Notes: generated by a model from the letters alone, not told the origin. Positions 18,199 through 28,185 are shown, numbered from the stretch's first letter. The stretch: 64,000 nucleotides of DNA from Pedobacter sp. KBW06 (GCF_003852525.1 NZ_QAJL01000001.1:1811268-1875267); one strand, 5' to 3'. Numbers and translations: made by a program.

Positions 18199-18796
18199 TT
18201 ATTTTGCTTTTGAGCAAGTCTTTCTTAGACTCCAGCCATTCATTTTTCAGGATACTCAGCACGGAGGAGTTTCTCCTCGTACCATCAATTCTATATCCGT
18301 TATTTCTCAGGACCCCTTCAAAAGTACAACCCAGGCTTTTGATAGCCCTCATACTTCTTTCATTCTCGCTATCGAGCCTGAATTCTACCCGTTCAAATTC
18401 CAGTTGTTCAAATATAAATTCAAAAAGCAGGTATTTACAATGCTTGTTGAGGCCTGTTCCCTGGAAATTCTTTCCATACCAGGTATATCCCAGCGACAAA
18501 TTCTTACCGGCCACATCAATATCATATAGCCTCGTAGAACCGGCATACTCATTTTTAGTTTTATCGAATACGATGAAGGGATAGCTCGTTCCTTTATCCC
18601 TTCTTTCCAATGCAGTTTCCAGATATCCACGCATTCCTTCTTCGCTACCTGCATTCTGTAAAGTGAATTTCCACAATTCGGGCTCATTGATTCCGAAAGC
18701 TTTTAGATGTTCAAAATCAGCAGCAGCCAGTGGTCTTAGCAAGGCATAGTTATCTTCCAGTACATAGTCTTTTTTCGCATCGAATATCTCGTTCAT
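18185..18796 (-). CDS. GNAT-family N-acetyltransferase (RimJ/RimL-like)
   Basis: This 203-residue protein has the RimJ/RimL-type GNAT layout: LLRPLAAADFEHL at the start, YPFIVFDKTKNEYAGSTRLYD in the core and the acetyl-CoA loop near NFQGTGLNKHCKYLL, then ERVEFRLDSENERSMRAIKS and a GCTFEGVLRNN ending. Relatives acetylate protein N-termini or small amines. It overlaps the following acetyltransferase by 14 bp. It begins 21 bp after the GH89 stop and may ride on the same transcript, though a link in function is unlikely. Confidence 0.87.
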   Translation of the reverse strand: MNEIFDAKKDYVLEDNYALLRPLAAADFEHLKAFGINEPELWKFTLQNAGSEEGMRGYLETALERRDKGTSYPFIVFDKTKNEYAGSTRLYDIDVAGKNLSLGYTWYGKNFQGTGLNKHCKYLLFEFIFEQLEFERVEFRLDSENERSMRAIKSLGCTFEGVLRNNGYRIDGTRRNSSVLSILKNEWLESKKDLLKSKINEDK

Positions 18797-18817
18797 CTCT
18801 ATAAATCTCTTTTGGTT

Positions 18818-20983
18818 TTATACTTTCAAATTCAGGATCCTGCCGATCAAATCGTTCAATTGCTTTTCGGAAATTGATTTGGGTACATATAATTCCGGAC
18901 TTTCAGTCCAGCGCTTCTCCATCCCGAAATAATCAGGTTCCTGCACCGCAGGATCCTTCATCTTAGCAAGTTCTGAGGCACTGAACTTCTTCCAGCGTTC
19001 CAAATATAGGGAACTAAGCAGTCCTCCCCATTCTTTATGAGCATATTCATGCAAATCTGTTTTCGGATTTGTGTCTGGCCCCCAATAAGTGATCTGAACC
19101 TTTGCATTTTTTAAAGCATTGGCCTTATCGGCAACCGTAGTACCAAAATCCAGTGCCTGCTGTAACCACCTGTTTAGGGTAAAATGGCGGTTGCTGCTCA
19201 GGAGCGAATCCTGTAAAACGATCATCTCTTCAAACTGTACCGCAGCTGATTTAAAAGCTTCCTGATCTTTTGCTTTGATTGCGTTGATCATCTTCTGATA
19301 AACCAGGTCCCCTTTATTTGCCAGCACTTGTCTGACAAAGTCGATCCGGTCTGTGCGGTAAGTTTCCACACCTTTAAACTCCGCAGCGGCGGAAGTAAAA
19401 ATCTTCACCGCTTCTTCAAACTTCGCCACCTCGTAATTTCGCTTTCTCGTTCCCCAGGAAGAAACGGTTTCGATAGCAGTGGACGGCCTGGCACAAAAAA
19501 TAGATTCAGAAGGACCTTCCTGATAAATCTCAGGACTGCTATAAGCCGTTTGCAACAACATTTCCCATCCTTTTTCTACAGCAGGGCTGGTTTTACCATA
19601 ACGGTATTCCTGGTATTTTTTTATCCACTTTGCAACTTCAACATGATCTTTATGCCATCCCAGTTCCAGCATCAGGTCAAAGGCGACCGGATTGTTATAA
19701 ATCCCTTCGGGTATGATGCCTACCCCATTTAAAAATGATCCATACTCACTATTTTTAGCGCGGTATACCTCATCCGAGAAACGTTGAAGTTTGCCATAGA
19801 TTCCATTCTTTTCTCCAAAATTACTGACGTTACTCCAAACAAAGGGGGTTCCGTCATAACCTTTTCGTTTCTCCCAGTTGTTGGTATTTTCGCCGAACAG
19901 CTCTATTACCAGCGTTTTCTTTTTATCCAGTCCCTGCAACAGTTGCGTTGCCGGATTGGATTGCCAGCCCTGAAGCACCCAGGTGCTCTCCGGAAAGTGC
20001 TGTTGCATTACCTTCTGGATGGACCTTGCCGAACCTGCAAGATCTGCTCCTTTTGAGCTTCCTCCCTCATGAAAGGGATCTCCACCGAAATAATGTAGAT
20101 CAGGACCATACAGCTTTTTCATTTCGGCATAATAGATCCCTGCAATTTTATCAAAAGAAGGGTCTGAAGTCATCAGAAAATCCGGACGTGTAAATCCACC
20201 GGCCCATTTCCCCTGATCAATGACCCTGATCTCCATTTTATTTTTCAATGTCGTCGGAATCATTCCATAAAAACCCTGCATCACCGGTGATACGGCCAGG
20301 TCTTTCATCCGTTTAATGATCTTTTTCTGCAATATTGCCTGCTGATCGATCAACCCCTGACTCACCGGGCCACCCCAGCCTTCCAGGTTTCCCATCAGCC
20401 ACCAGGCACCAAAGGCAGGGCCTGCAATAAAGTCCAGCGTTTCTTTATCCGAATAACCCAGTTTCTTTAATGTATTTTGCCATACCGCTTCTACACCCAC
20501 CGGGGCCAGGATCAGATTGACCCCGTTCAATGCCATCCAGTCGAGTTCCCGCTCCCAGTCTTCCCAGCGATAAAAGCTCATCGAGTAGCTGATCGTGCAA
20601 TAATTCAAAGCATAACGGTAAGGATATGGGGAAGCGATTCTCAGTTTCTTAGGAATCAGCGGCAATTTTGATACTGTGGAAAGCTGATCGCCAAAATGCG
20701 ACATGCTCCGTTTACAATAATATTTCAGATACCAGCCCAGGCCTTCCGCAGCAGCATTTGCATCGGATGCCGCAATTTCAATTTTATTGTTCCGGCTAGA
20801 CAATTCGAAAACAGCTTTCCCTTCTGCAGCGGGGATGGTTTTAAAGACCAGGGAAGAAGCCAGCCATGGCGCCCGTCGCTTTGCCAGGTCTTTTACAGAT
20901 GGGTAGGTTTGTGCCGTTGCTGTCATCCCTATCAAAAGCAATAACAGTGTATTTTTAACGATTGGATAAAATATTTTCATCAT
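18818..20983 (-). CDS. GH89 alpha-N-acetylglucosaminidase, secreted
   Basis: This 721-residue protein has a signal peptide (about 1-24, ending TATAQ) and the three GH89 parts: a small N-terminal domain (to about 110), the catalytic barrel, and a C-terminal helical domain. The two catalytic glutamates are recognisable by alignment with human NAGLU: Glu306 in GDPFHEGG (NAGLU Glu316, FNEM) and Glu426 in IPEGIYNNPVAFDLMLELGW (NAGLU Glu446). The enzyme releases terminal alpha-linked N-acetylglucosamine. It is the last member of the ECF sigma-FecR-SusC-SusD locus, separated from susD by a 75-bp gap with a perfect hairpin, which suggests the locus targets a glycan with alpha-GlcNAc ends. Confidence 0.93.
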   Translation of the reverse strand: MMKIFYPIVKNTLLLLLIGMTATAQTYPSVKDLAKRRAPWLASSLVFKTIPAAEGKAVFELSSRNNKIEIAASDANAAAEGLGWYLKYYCKRSMSHFGDQLSTVSKLPLIPKKLRIASPYPYRYALNYCTISYSMSFYRWEDWERELDWMALNGVNLILAPVGVEAVWQNTLKKLGYSDKETLDFIAGPAFGAWWLMGNLEGWGGPVSQGLIDQQAILQKKIIKRMKDLAVSPVMQGFYGMIPTTLKNKMEIRVIDQGKWAGGFTRPDFLMTSDPSFDKIAGIYYAEMKKLYGPDLHYFGGDPFHEGGSSKGADLAGSARSIQKVMQQHFPESTWVLQGWQSNPATQLLQGLDKKKTLVIELFGENTNNWEKRKGYDGTPFVWSNVSNFGEKNGIYGKLQRFSDEVYRAKNSEYGSFLNGVGIIPEGIYNNPVAFDLMLELGWHKDHVEVAKWIKKYQEYRYGKTSPAVEKGWEMLLQTAYSSPEIYQEGPSESIFCARPSTAIETVSSWGTRKRNYEVAKFEEAVKIFTSAAAEFKGVETYRTDRIDFVRQVLANKGDLVYQKMINAIKAKDQEAFKSAAVQFEEMIVLQDSLLSSNRHFTLNRWLQQALDFGTTVADKANALKNAKVQITYWGPDTNPKTDLHEYAHKEWGGLLSSLYLERWKKFSASELAKMKDPAVQEPDYFGMEKRWTESPELYVPKSISEKQLNDLIGRILNLKV

Positions 20984-20999
20984 GTATTTTTATGATTTG

Positions 21000-21043
21000 G
21001 CTAAAAACAGGAATGAAGGTACCTTAAAAAGCACCTTCATTCC
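21000..21043 (-). terminator. Hairpin between susD and GH89 (attenuator or partial terminator)
   Basis: A perfect 11-bp stem (GGAATGAAGGT with ACCTTCATTCC) and 12-nt loop is followed on the minus strand by TGTTTTTAG. It could lower GH89 expression relative to SusC/D or protect the upstream mRNA end. Confidence 0.55.
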
Positions 21044-21058
21044 AAAGTTCAGGATTTT

Positions 21059-22573
21059 TTAGTATCCTGCATTTTGTTGAACAATTCCCTTACTTTCATT
21101 TATTACTTTACGAGGTAAAGGGTAAAGCTCAAAATCAGATTTTGCGAATACAGAGCCATTGTCTTTAGCACGCTGGATATAAGTTCCCCATCTGATCATG
21201 TCCTCTCTTCTGCTGCCCTCTCCCCATAATTCAAAAAGCCGTTCGTCCATTAACTTCTTTTTAAACTCTGCCTGGTTAAATTGTCCCAATGAATACAGCG
21301 GAACTACAGCCCTGCTTCTTACCATGTTGAGGAGATCATAAGCTTCTTTTACCGGGCCTTGTGTTTCATTGATCGCCTCAGCAAGCAGTAATAAGACATC
21401 AGCATAACGCCACACTACGATATTTGTTCCCTGCTCCTCACTGATGGCACTGGGATCCGGACCATATTTCATCGGAATTGCACCAATATAATTGTTGGCT
21501 CTTGCATCAAAGATCTTTCCGCCATCCGTAGGCCATTTCGATAACAAGACACTTAAACGCTGATCTGTCTGATCAAACTTGTCATAAGTTTTCCATGGCA
21601 TTTTGTATCCTCCCCACTGGGTAATTGCCGAACCTCCCGGGTCTACATAATTGCCAGGCATGCTGCAAGCCAGCCAGAGATTGGTATTGGTGGCATCTGT
21701 ACGGCAGGGAATCGCGAGAATTACTTCTGTGCTGTTCCCTTTATTTTTATAAGCAAATACCTCCTTATAACTTGGCTGAAGAGAATGTCCTAACTGTTGG
21801 ATTTCGCGGCCAGTTGTAATCGCATCAGTCCACCTTTTTTCATGCATGTATAATTTCATCAGCCCCATCAGACAAGCATCTTTAGTAAACCTGCCAAAAT
21901 CGGCTGCCGGTAATTCTTTCGCAGTAGGTAAAACAGCCAGGGCCTCTTTGTAGTCCTTTTCAATTTGAGCGACCATCCAGTCTTTCGTAGGTCTTGCAAT
22001 TGGCTGTGTCTTAGGATCAGAAGCCTCAGTGGCATTCAAACGAATAGGGACCGGGCCATACAGATTATACAAAATCCAGGAATAATGGCCACGCAAGGCT
22101 TTAAGTTCTGCCAGGTACTGCGATTTTATTTTATCATCCATCTGAATTCCCTGAATCTTTTCCAGGTCAATTGTTGTTTCTGATATCGTTGGCATCAAAG
22201 CATTGTAGTGGTTCAGTAGCTGAGTAAAGTCTTCGGAAAAATTCAGTTCATTAAATTTGGTCCAGCCATCCCATCCCCATGAACAGATCAATTCGTCGGT
22301 AGTAAATGAAGACTGTACCAGCCACCCTTCATTAGTTGCCCCCCATCCGCCACCATAAATCCCTACTCCCAGCATTCCCGCATACATAGCCGTTACCGCA
22401 GACTTCGCGTCTTCCGCATTTTTAAAAAAGCTATCTGAAGCATACTTGTCGAATGTTTTTTCCTCAAGAGGTTTCTCACAGGAAATCACTAATGTACTTA
22501 TTGCGATCAGCAGCAGGTAAAAAATGCCGCTATAGATAGTTGATTTCATATTTCTTTTCATTGTCGTTTTCAT
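21059..22573 (-). CDS. SusD/RagB-family glycan-binding lipoprotein
   Basis: This 504-residue protein has a lipoprotein signal peptide (lipid-attachment Cys near residue 32 in LVISCEK), an N-terminal SusD-like domain with the KYASDSFFKNAEDAKSAVTA motif, and the RagB/SusD C-terminal part ending in LYPLPRKVINESKGIVQQNAGY-type sequence. SusD proteins sit on the outer surface and close over the SusC channel to capture glycan. The start codon is 9 bp after the SusC stop, so the pair is co-transcribed. Binding specificity cannot be read from sequence. Confidence 0.95.
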   Translation of the reverse strand: MKTTMKRNMKSTIYSGIFYLLLIAISTLVISCEKPLEEKTFDKYASDSFFKNAEDAKSAVTAMYAGMLGVGIYGGGWGATNEGWLVQSSFTTDELICSWGWDGWTKFNELNFSEDFTQLLNHYNALMPTISETTIDLEKIQGIQMDDKIKSQYLAELKALRGHYSWILYNLYGPVPIRLNATEASDPKTQPIARPTKDWMVAQIEKDYKEALAVLPTAKELPAADFGRFTKDACLMGLMKLYMHEKRWTDAITTGREIQQLGHSLQPSYKEVFAYKNKGNSTEVILAIPCRTDATNTNLWLACSMPGNYVDPGGSAITQWGGYKMPWKTYDKFDQTDQRLSVLLSKWPTDGGKIFDARANNYIGAIPMKYGPDPSAISEEQGTNIVVWRYADVLLLLAEAINETQGPVKEAYDLLNMVRSRAVVPLYSLGQFNQAEFKKKLMDERLFELWGEGSRREDMIRWGTYIQRAKDNGSVFAKSDFELYPLPRKVINESKGIVQQNAGY

Positions 22574-22582
22574 TTCAGTTGA

Positions 22583-25500
22583 TTAAAATCCTGCAGTTAC
22601 TCCCATCGTGAAAGAACGTGTCATTGGATAAGCCAGATAGTTTTGCAATTCGGGATCCATCCCTTTATACTTCGTAATAACGAAAGGGTTCTGAACATTT
22701 AGCGATAACCTCAGGTTTTTCAGCACGTTTTGTTTGTCCAGTAACTTGTTGCTAAACCTGTAGCCCAGGGTAATGTCCCGGCAACGTATAAAATTGGCGT
22801 TTTCCAGCCAATAGTCAGATTCGCCTACTGCGGTGGCATAGGGATCAGGAAGTCCGCCAGGAAATGTTGCAGCGGTATTTGTTGGTGTCCATCTTTCTTT
22901 GGCTATGGCCAGCACATTCCATCCGAAAGTACCCAGTTGTGCATAAGTTCGAAATGCTTCCGCGTAATCTTTATTGATTTTCTTATGGATAAAACCATAC
23001 ATGTAAACGGAGAGGTCAAAATTGCGGTAAGTAAAGGTATTGTTAAAGCCAAAGCTATAACGCGGGCCATTATTTCCTACCAGTGTCTTATCTGCCGACG
23101 TAATTTTCCCGTCCGGCATTCCGGTCAGGTTTCCGTTTGCATCATAACCGTTGAGGTCTTTGATGATGACCCCACCAGGTAAAATACCCGGCATCCATGC
23201 AGGTGCAGGCCCATCGCCCCTGTAAATTCCATCAGAAACATAATTGTATAAGCCACTGTAAGGGCCCTGAATTTCCATATATTTTGCCAGTGTTTTCAAG
23301 ACTTCCGGATTTCGTTCTACCCATGAATCGTAATAATGGGACAGGTTAAAAGCCGTATTCCAGGTCAGGCCATTTCCGGAGCCGCTGACTAAATTTTTGG
23401 TTTGAATGCTCAGGTCCCAGCCCCGGCTTCTCGTTTTTCCGGAGTTAAAAAACAGCTTTTCCACAGGAAAATCCGTTGCCAATGGGATTTCAGAGATGAG
23501 ATTGCTCACCGTTCTGTTGAAATAATCAAATGAGCCACTGACCCGGTTATTAAAGAGGCCAAAATCTATTCCGGCATTCACGTCGGTTTGGGTTTCCCAG
23601 GTCAAATCATCATTACTCAACTGACTTAATACCACTCCCGGGTATTTTGAATCCCCAAATACATAAGAGGCATCTGGTCCGTAATAAGTAAAGGCGCTTC
23701 CTTTCAACTCACTATTTCCTGTGGTTCCATAACCTACCCGTAATTTGAGCAGGTTAAGGGAGGGAACAGATTTTTTAAGAAATGATTCTTCTGATACGAT
23801 CCATGCGGCAGACACACCTGGAAAAGTACCGTATTTCTTGTTTTTTGCAAAGTTCGAAGCACCATCCCTCCTGATACTTGCAGTCAGGATATAGCGGTCG
23901 TCCAATTCATAAATTGCCCTGGCAAAAAAGGATTTCCAGATCTTTGTCGGACTCCGGGAGGAGCTCACCTGAGGTCTTTGTGCGGTTCCAAACCCAAGGT
24001 TATTAAACAGGAAATTATCTGTAGCAAAATGATCGTTCGAAGCGCTGAGGTCTTCAAAATCGGTCAATTGATAGGAATGACCGGCTACCGCAGTCAGCTT
24101 GCTCCGCTCTCCAAAATTACGGGTATAGTTCAATAAGGTTTCCATCAGCTTTGAGGTAGAAGTACTCTCTGCAATGGAAGCCTGACCACCTGCTCTTGCG
24201 CCATATAAAAAGGACTTTGGCAAATAGGTATATCTTTTAGCTCCCGACTGGTCATAGCTAAAGTTGGTTCTAACAGATAAGCCATTCAGAATGTTCCATT
24301 CGGCATATCCGTTGGTCAGCACCCGGTTACTTTTTGTAAAATCGGTGACTTCAAGAAAAGACGCGGGGTTAGGAGAATTCTGGTAATCCGGATTTATAGG
24401 ATAAGTTCCATCAGCATTCCGTAAAGGCATATTAGCCGGATAATAAAATGCGGAGAGCACCATGCCGGAAGCTTCATTTGCGCCGTCTCCTATATTTGCA
24501 TTGTTGGCTTTAGAACCTGAAACAATAATATTGACCCCAATCTTTACCTGATCGCTCAATGCCTGATCCAGGTTTAACCTGCCATTATATCTTTTAAAAT
24601 CCGAATGTTTAAGTACGCCCTGCTGATTGAGGAAATTCCCGGAAGTAAAGTAGCGTGTCTTCCCTCCGTTTGGTGCTCCCGAGATGGAAAGGTTGTGCTG
24701 CTGGGTTAAACCATTCCGGGTGATCGCGTCAATGGCACTGGGCATTTCCTGCTGGGCATCGATTTGTTGTGCGGTATATTTAGGAACAAAAGCATTTACA
24801 GTAGATGGATCAACCGAACCATAGGGCGCTATTTTATTATCCAGCATCCATTTTTCCTTCAAAATATCATTCCGTACGGTCATATAGTCCTTTGTCCCCA
24901 GGACATCGTAAAACCTGATGTACTTCTGATAAGACTGACTGCCATTGTACTCTACTGCAGGTTTCTCTCCTTTTCCTCTTTTTGTGGTAATCAGTACCAC
25001 ACCACCACCTGCTCTTGCCCCATAGATCGCAGTAGCACTGGCATCTTTTAGAAAATCGATGGATTCAATATCATTGGGATTGATAAAGTTCAGCGGGGAA
25101 CGGTCTATTCCTGATCCGCCATACCTCGTTTGCGACTTTGGCTCTCCCGCATTGTCGTTGACCACTACCCCATCCACCACATATAATGCTCCCGCAGAGG
25201 CAATTGGAGAAGGATTACTGCGGATCTTCACACTCACACCAGCTCCTGGCTGACCGCTCACCTGCAAAGCCGTGATTCCAGCTGCTCTGCCTGCCAATGC
25301 CTGTCCGATATTGGTGGCGGTAGCGGTATTCAATTCGGCGGTTTTCACCGAAGAAATCGCTCCCGTTACATTCTTACGTTTGACGGTACCATAGCCGATA
25401 ACCACCAGTTCTGTCATCTCATTGCTCACCGGAATCAGGGAGATGTCTATCGTTTTCTGATCCGTATACTCCAGTTCTTTCGCGGCATATCCGATATAAC

Positions 25501-26041
25501 TAAATACCAGAACATCTCCTTTACTCACACTCAGCTGGAATTTACCATTGTTATCTGTAATTGTACCATTATTGCTGCCTTTGATCTTCACACTGACGCC
25601 AGGCAAGGGCAATTTCTTTTCATCAAGAACGCTTCCGCTAATCTTTACAAACATGGAAGCGAAAGGAATTAGCGGCTGTTTTTCACGTTTAATCACAATA
25701 ACATCATCAACAATGCTAAAGGCCAAAGATTTTCCCGCCAGCACTTGTTGCAATGCCTGTTCCAGCGTCACCCCTTTCAGGTCTACCGTCACTTTGCCTG
25801 CCGATCGTAATAATTTGGCATCATAAAAAGACTGGTACCCACTTTGGCTTTCAATACTTTTCAACAGGGAGGTTAAAGAGGCGTTCTTTTCTATAAGTGT
25901 AATCCGCTGTGAAAATACTTTTGCAGATACAGAAATACAGGTCACTGTTAATAAAATCAAGGTTAATTTCATCATCAGAAGGATTTGATAGGAGAAATAC
26001 CTGCCGATAGGCAGGGCTTTCCCACATAAGTTTATTTGCAT
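22583..26041 (-). CDS. SusC/RagA-family TonB-dependent glycan transporter with STN domain
   Basis: This 1152-residue protein has, in order, a signal sequence, an STN domain (about 50-100), a carboxypeptidase-like beta domain (about 130-205), a TonB plug (about 225-345, with ITTKRGKGEKPAVEYNG) and a 22-strand barrel to the C-terminal Phe. The STN domain contacts an anti-sigma factor in the periplasm, which fits the FecR gene upstream. The protein imports oligosaccharide across the outer membrane with energy from TonB. A second possible start is Met24, which would give a shorter signal peptide. Confidence 0.95.
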   Translation of the reverse strand: MQINLCGKALPIGRYFSYQILLMMKLTLILLTVTCISVSAKVFSQRITLIEKNASLTSLLKSIESQSGYQSFYDAKLLRSAGKVTVDLKGVTLEQALQQVLAGKSLAFSIVDDVIVIKREKQPLIPFASMFVKISGSVLDEKKLPLPGVSVKIKGSNNGTITDNNGKFQLSVSKGDVLVFSYIGYAAKELEYTDQKTIDISLIPVSNEMTELVVIGYGTVKRKNVTGAISSVKTAELNTATATNIGQALAGRAAGITALQVSGQPGAGVSVKIRSNPSPIASAGALYVVDGVVVNDNAGEPKSQTRYGGSGIDRSPLNFINPNDIESIDFLKDASATAIYGARAGGGVVLITTKRGKGEKPAVEYNGSQSYQKYIRFYDVLGTKDYMTVRNDILKEKWMLDNKIAPYGSVDPSTVNAFVPKYTAQQIDAQQEMPSAIDAITRNGLTQQHNLSISGAPNGGKTRYFTSGNFLNQQGVLKHSDFKRYNGRLNLDQALSDQVKIGVNIIVSGSKANNANIGDGANEASGMVLSAFYYPANMPLRNADGTYPINPDYQNSPNPASFLEVTDFTKSNRVLTNGYAEWNILNGLSVRTNFSYDQSGAKRYTYLPKSFLYGARAGGQASIAESTSTSKLMETLLNYTRNFGERSKLTAVAGHSYQLTDFEDLSASNDHFATDNFLFNNLGFGTAQRPQVSSSRSPTKIWKSFFARAIYELDDRYILTASIRRDGASNFAKNKKYGTFPGVSAAWIVSEESFLKKSVPSLNLLKLRVGYGTTGNSELKGSAFTYYGPDASYVFGDSKYPGVVLSQLSNDDLTWETQTDVNAGIDFGLFNNRVSGSFDYFNRTVSNLISEIPLATDFPVEKLFFNSGKTRSRGWDLSIQTKNLVSGSGNGLTWNTAFNLSHYYDSWVERNPEVLKTLAKYMEIQGPYSGLYNYVSDGIYRGDGPAPAWMPGILPGGVIIKDLNGYDANGNLTGMPDGKITSADKTLVGNNGPRYSFGFNNTFTYRNFDLSVYMYGFIHKKINKDYAEAFRTYAQLGTFGWNVLAIAKERWTPTNTAATFPGGLPDPYATAVGESDYWLENANFIRCRDITLGYRFSNKLLDKQNVLKNLRLSLNVQNPFVITKYKGMDPELQNYLAYPMTRSFTMGVTAGF

Positions 26042-26109
26042 ACTTTTGTACGGTTTTGGTTAGAAGATTAATCTGTTACAAGTTTTTGAGGTTAACCAGA
26101 ATCTGCCTG

Positions 26110-26190
26110 TATCCAACGCTATTGGATGCAGCATCGCCAGGTCCTGACGCTATCAGGATCTGGTTTTTTATCTTATTACCATTGCGGTAA
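26110..26190 (-). other. Hairpin cluster in susC 5' leader
   Basis: Three stems lie in the 245-bp gap between FecR and SusC. Two neighbouring ones have the same five-base loop (CGCTA on the plus strand, TAGCG on the minus): ATCCAA-CGCTA-TTGGAT at 26111-26127 and CCAGGTCCTGA-CGCTA-TCAGGATCTGG at 26137-26163 (one G-T pair). A third, TTACC-ATTGC-GGTAA, lies next to them. On the plus strand the longest is followed by TTTTTTA. Confidence 0.5.
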
Positions 26191-26286
26191 AAGTTAACCC
26201 GGACGGAGTTGGGTATTTATTCTTTCATACTTAAAATGGTTTGGCTGGTTAGGTGATATGTTTAGGTTAATTGATCATTTTGAGGA

Positions 26287-27462
26287 TCAGGGTTTCAGCG
26301 TTAATGTCCTCCCTTCCAGCTTAAAATTGAGTCCGCCGTTTTCCATTACTTTCAAAACTTTGCTCAGGCTGGAACTTCTCTTAATCCTGCCTACGAACTC
26401 ATGGTCTGCAATTCCCCCTTCGTAAACGATGGTCAGGTCATACCATCGGGCGATTTGCCGCATCAATTCCGGGAGATTCGCTTTGTCAAATACGAAATAG
26501 CCTTCTTTCCATGCAGTAACGGCAGTAACATCTACTGAAGCGATCTGAAAAGCATTATTTTTTTCTGAAAGCAGCCCCTGCTCACCCGGCTTCAGCAATG
26601 CAGTAAGCCCTTTACTATTCAGCTGCACTGCTCCTTCCAGTAAGGTTGTCTTTACATTTTTCTCCTCACTATAGGCCATTATATTGAAATGCGTTCCCAA
26701 TACACGCACAGTCGTTCCTCCGGCTTCCACTATAAAAGGCATTTTTCTGTTTTTGGCCACTTCAAAATACCCTTCGCCCTGAAGTTCAACCCTTCGTTCT
26801 TTGCTTTTGAATACCGCCGGAAACCTCAGCGAAGAAGATGCGTTTAACCATGCTTTACTACCATCCGGCAGAATCAGCTGATATTGTCCGCCTTTAGGGG
26901 TAGAAATGACATTATAACTTACGGAGGTACTTTTTGAGCTTATTTCCTTGATCGCATAGATAATTTGTCCATCCGCAGTTTTGGTGATTTTTATCCCATC
27001 CTGCTCAGCGAGGAAGCCATCAGCAGCCGCATCAATATCAATGGTTTTTCCATTGCCAAGCGTTAGTTTAGCTTTATTACTTCCAGGCTTGATCTCCGTG
27101 TGCTTCACGATAGGTGAAGGCGATGGTTCCCTGGAAACAGGGCCTTTATAAAGTATCCAGACCAATCCGGAAATGAATAGAAGAGCGGCAGCAGCAGAAA
27201 TCCAACGGCGTCGGAAGGGAAAGCGTACCACCCGGTTGCTCCGGATATTCCGGTTTAAAAAGAGGCGGTTGTCTTCGAGAGCGGCCTTAATTTCATCTGA
27301 ATCCTCGCCCATCATTGAAGTATCCTTAATTTCTGCGGCTATTAAATCAGACAAAGGGCTATTCTCTCCATGCAAATAGAAGTGTTCCATCAGTTGCTGT
27401 ACCTCCTCAGGTGTACATTGTCGCATTAGAAATTTTCGGTAAAGCTCCTCCAGATCGTTCAT
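26287..27462 (-). CDS. FecR-family anti-sigma factor
   Basis: This 391-residue protein has a cytoplasmic N-terminal sigma-binding segment (1-80), one membrane helix (about 88-106), a FecR domain (about 190-290, with the ISTPKGGQYQLILPDGSKAWLN pattern split by SSLRFPAVF) and the C-terminal DUF4974 that meets the SusC STN domain. It holds the ECF sigma factor inactive until SusC reports substrate. It lies 68 bp downstream of the sigma gene and 245 bp upstream of susC; all are on the minus strand. Confidence 0.94.
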   Translation of the reverse strand: MNDLEELYRKFLMRQCTPEEVQQLMEHFYLHGENSPLSDLIAAEIKDTSMMGEDSDEIKAALEDNRLFLNRNIRSNRVVRFPFRRRWISAAAALLFISGLVWILYKGPVSREPSPSPIVKHTEIKPGSNKAKLTLGNGKTIDIDAAADGFLAEQDGIKITKTADGQIIYAIKEISSKSTSVSYNVISTPKGGQYQLILPDGSKAWLNASSSLRFPAVFKSKERRVELQGEGYFEVAKNRKMPFIVEAGGTTVRVLGTHFNIMAYSEEKNVKTTLLEGAVQLNSKGLTALLKPGEQGLLSEKNNAFQIASVDVTAVTAWKEGYFVFDKANLPELMRQIARWYDLTIVYEGGIADHEFVGRIKRSSSLSKVLKVMENGGLNFKLEGRTLTLKP

Positions 27463-27530
27463 AGTTTTCGGCCCTTTTACTTTACTATACGATGGTAAAA
27501 GAAAAACTCTATGCCCGGTATTGATTTTTT

Positions 27531-28151
27531 TTAAAAACGAAAAGTTGATTTGGAGAAGACAGACAAGAGATGAACAAAGCCTAATAAGAGCAGGTCTGAT
27601 TTTGAGCCCGCCATCTCTGTTTTGAGAAAACTCATCGCCTTAGCCATATGGTCTTTTATTGTACCTACGGAAACACCAAAATGCGCCGCAGCATTTTCAT
27701 AGCTTTGGTGTTCCAGTTTGATGAACCGGAATACCAGCTGGCGCTGAGGGGGCAGTTTGTTGATGGCATTTTCCAGGATCTTGTGATTGTCTTTCAGCTC
27801 CATCAGGACCGTTATCGGATCATAAATCTCGGTCATAGAACGAACAAGCTGATCCTGCAGTTTCTTATCTCTGGCTGCTTTACGGTAAAAGTCTATCGCT
27901 GTATTTTTAGCAACACTGACCAGAAAAGCCTCAAAAGGAAGATCTGCATCCAGCTGATCCCGACGGTTCCAAATTTTCAAAAACACATCCTGATGAAGTT
28001 CTGCCGTGACCTCCGGAGAGTGAACCAGTCTTTTAAGTCCATAGTAAACTTTTCTCTGGTATTGACTGTAAAGCTCATTAAATGCAATCTGGTCTCCTAA
28101 CTTCAGCCTTAACAGGATCTCTTTTTCTTTGTTGGCTGATGGCTCATGCAT
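27531..28151 (-). CDS. ECF RNA polymerase sigma factor (Bacteroidota sigma-70 family)
   Basis: This 206-residue protein has sigma region 2 (about 15-90, with FNELYSQYQRKVYYGLKRLV) and region 4 (about 130-185, with LPPQRQLVFRFIKLEHQSYE and VSVGTIKDHMAKA). Such factors pair with FecR proteins to turn on SusC/D operons. An exact -7 promoter element lies upstream. The C-terminal extension of about 20 hydrophobic residues (DLLLLGFVHLLSVF) is unusual for a cytoplasmic sigma factor but is seen in several Bacteroidota members. Confidence 0.93.
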   Translation of the reverse strand: MHEPSANKEKEILLRLKLGDQIAFNELYSQYQRKVYYGLKRLVHSPEVTAELHQDVFLKIWNRRDQLDADLPFEAFLVSVAKNTAIDFYRKAARDKKLQDQLVRSMTEIYDPITVLMELKDNHKILENAINKLPPQRQLVFRFIKLEHQSYENAAAHFGVSVGTIKDHMAKAMSFLKTEMAGSKSDLLLLGFVHLLSVFSKSTFRF

Positions 28152-28185
28152 TGTATATCTCAGAAAGTTATTAGGTTATAGAAAT

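Noticed and set aside
27648..28100. 150-codon open frame antisense to the ECF sigma gene
   Set aside because: The sigma gene covers this interval with intact regions 2 and 4; the frame is a shadow.
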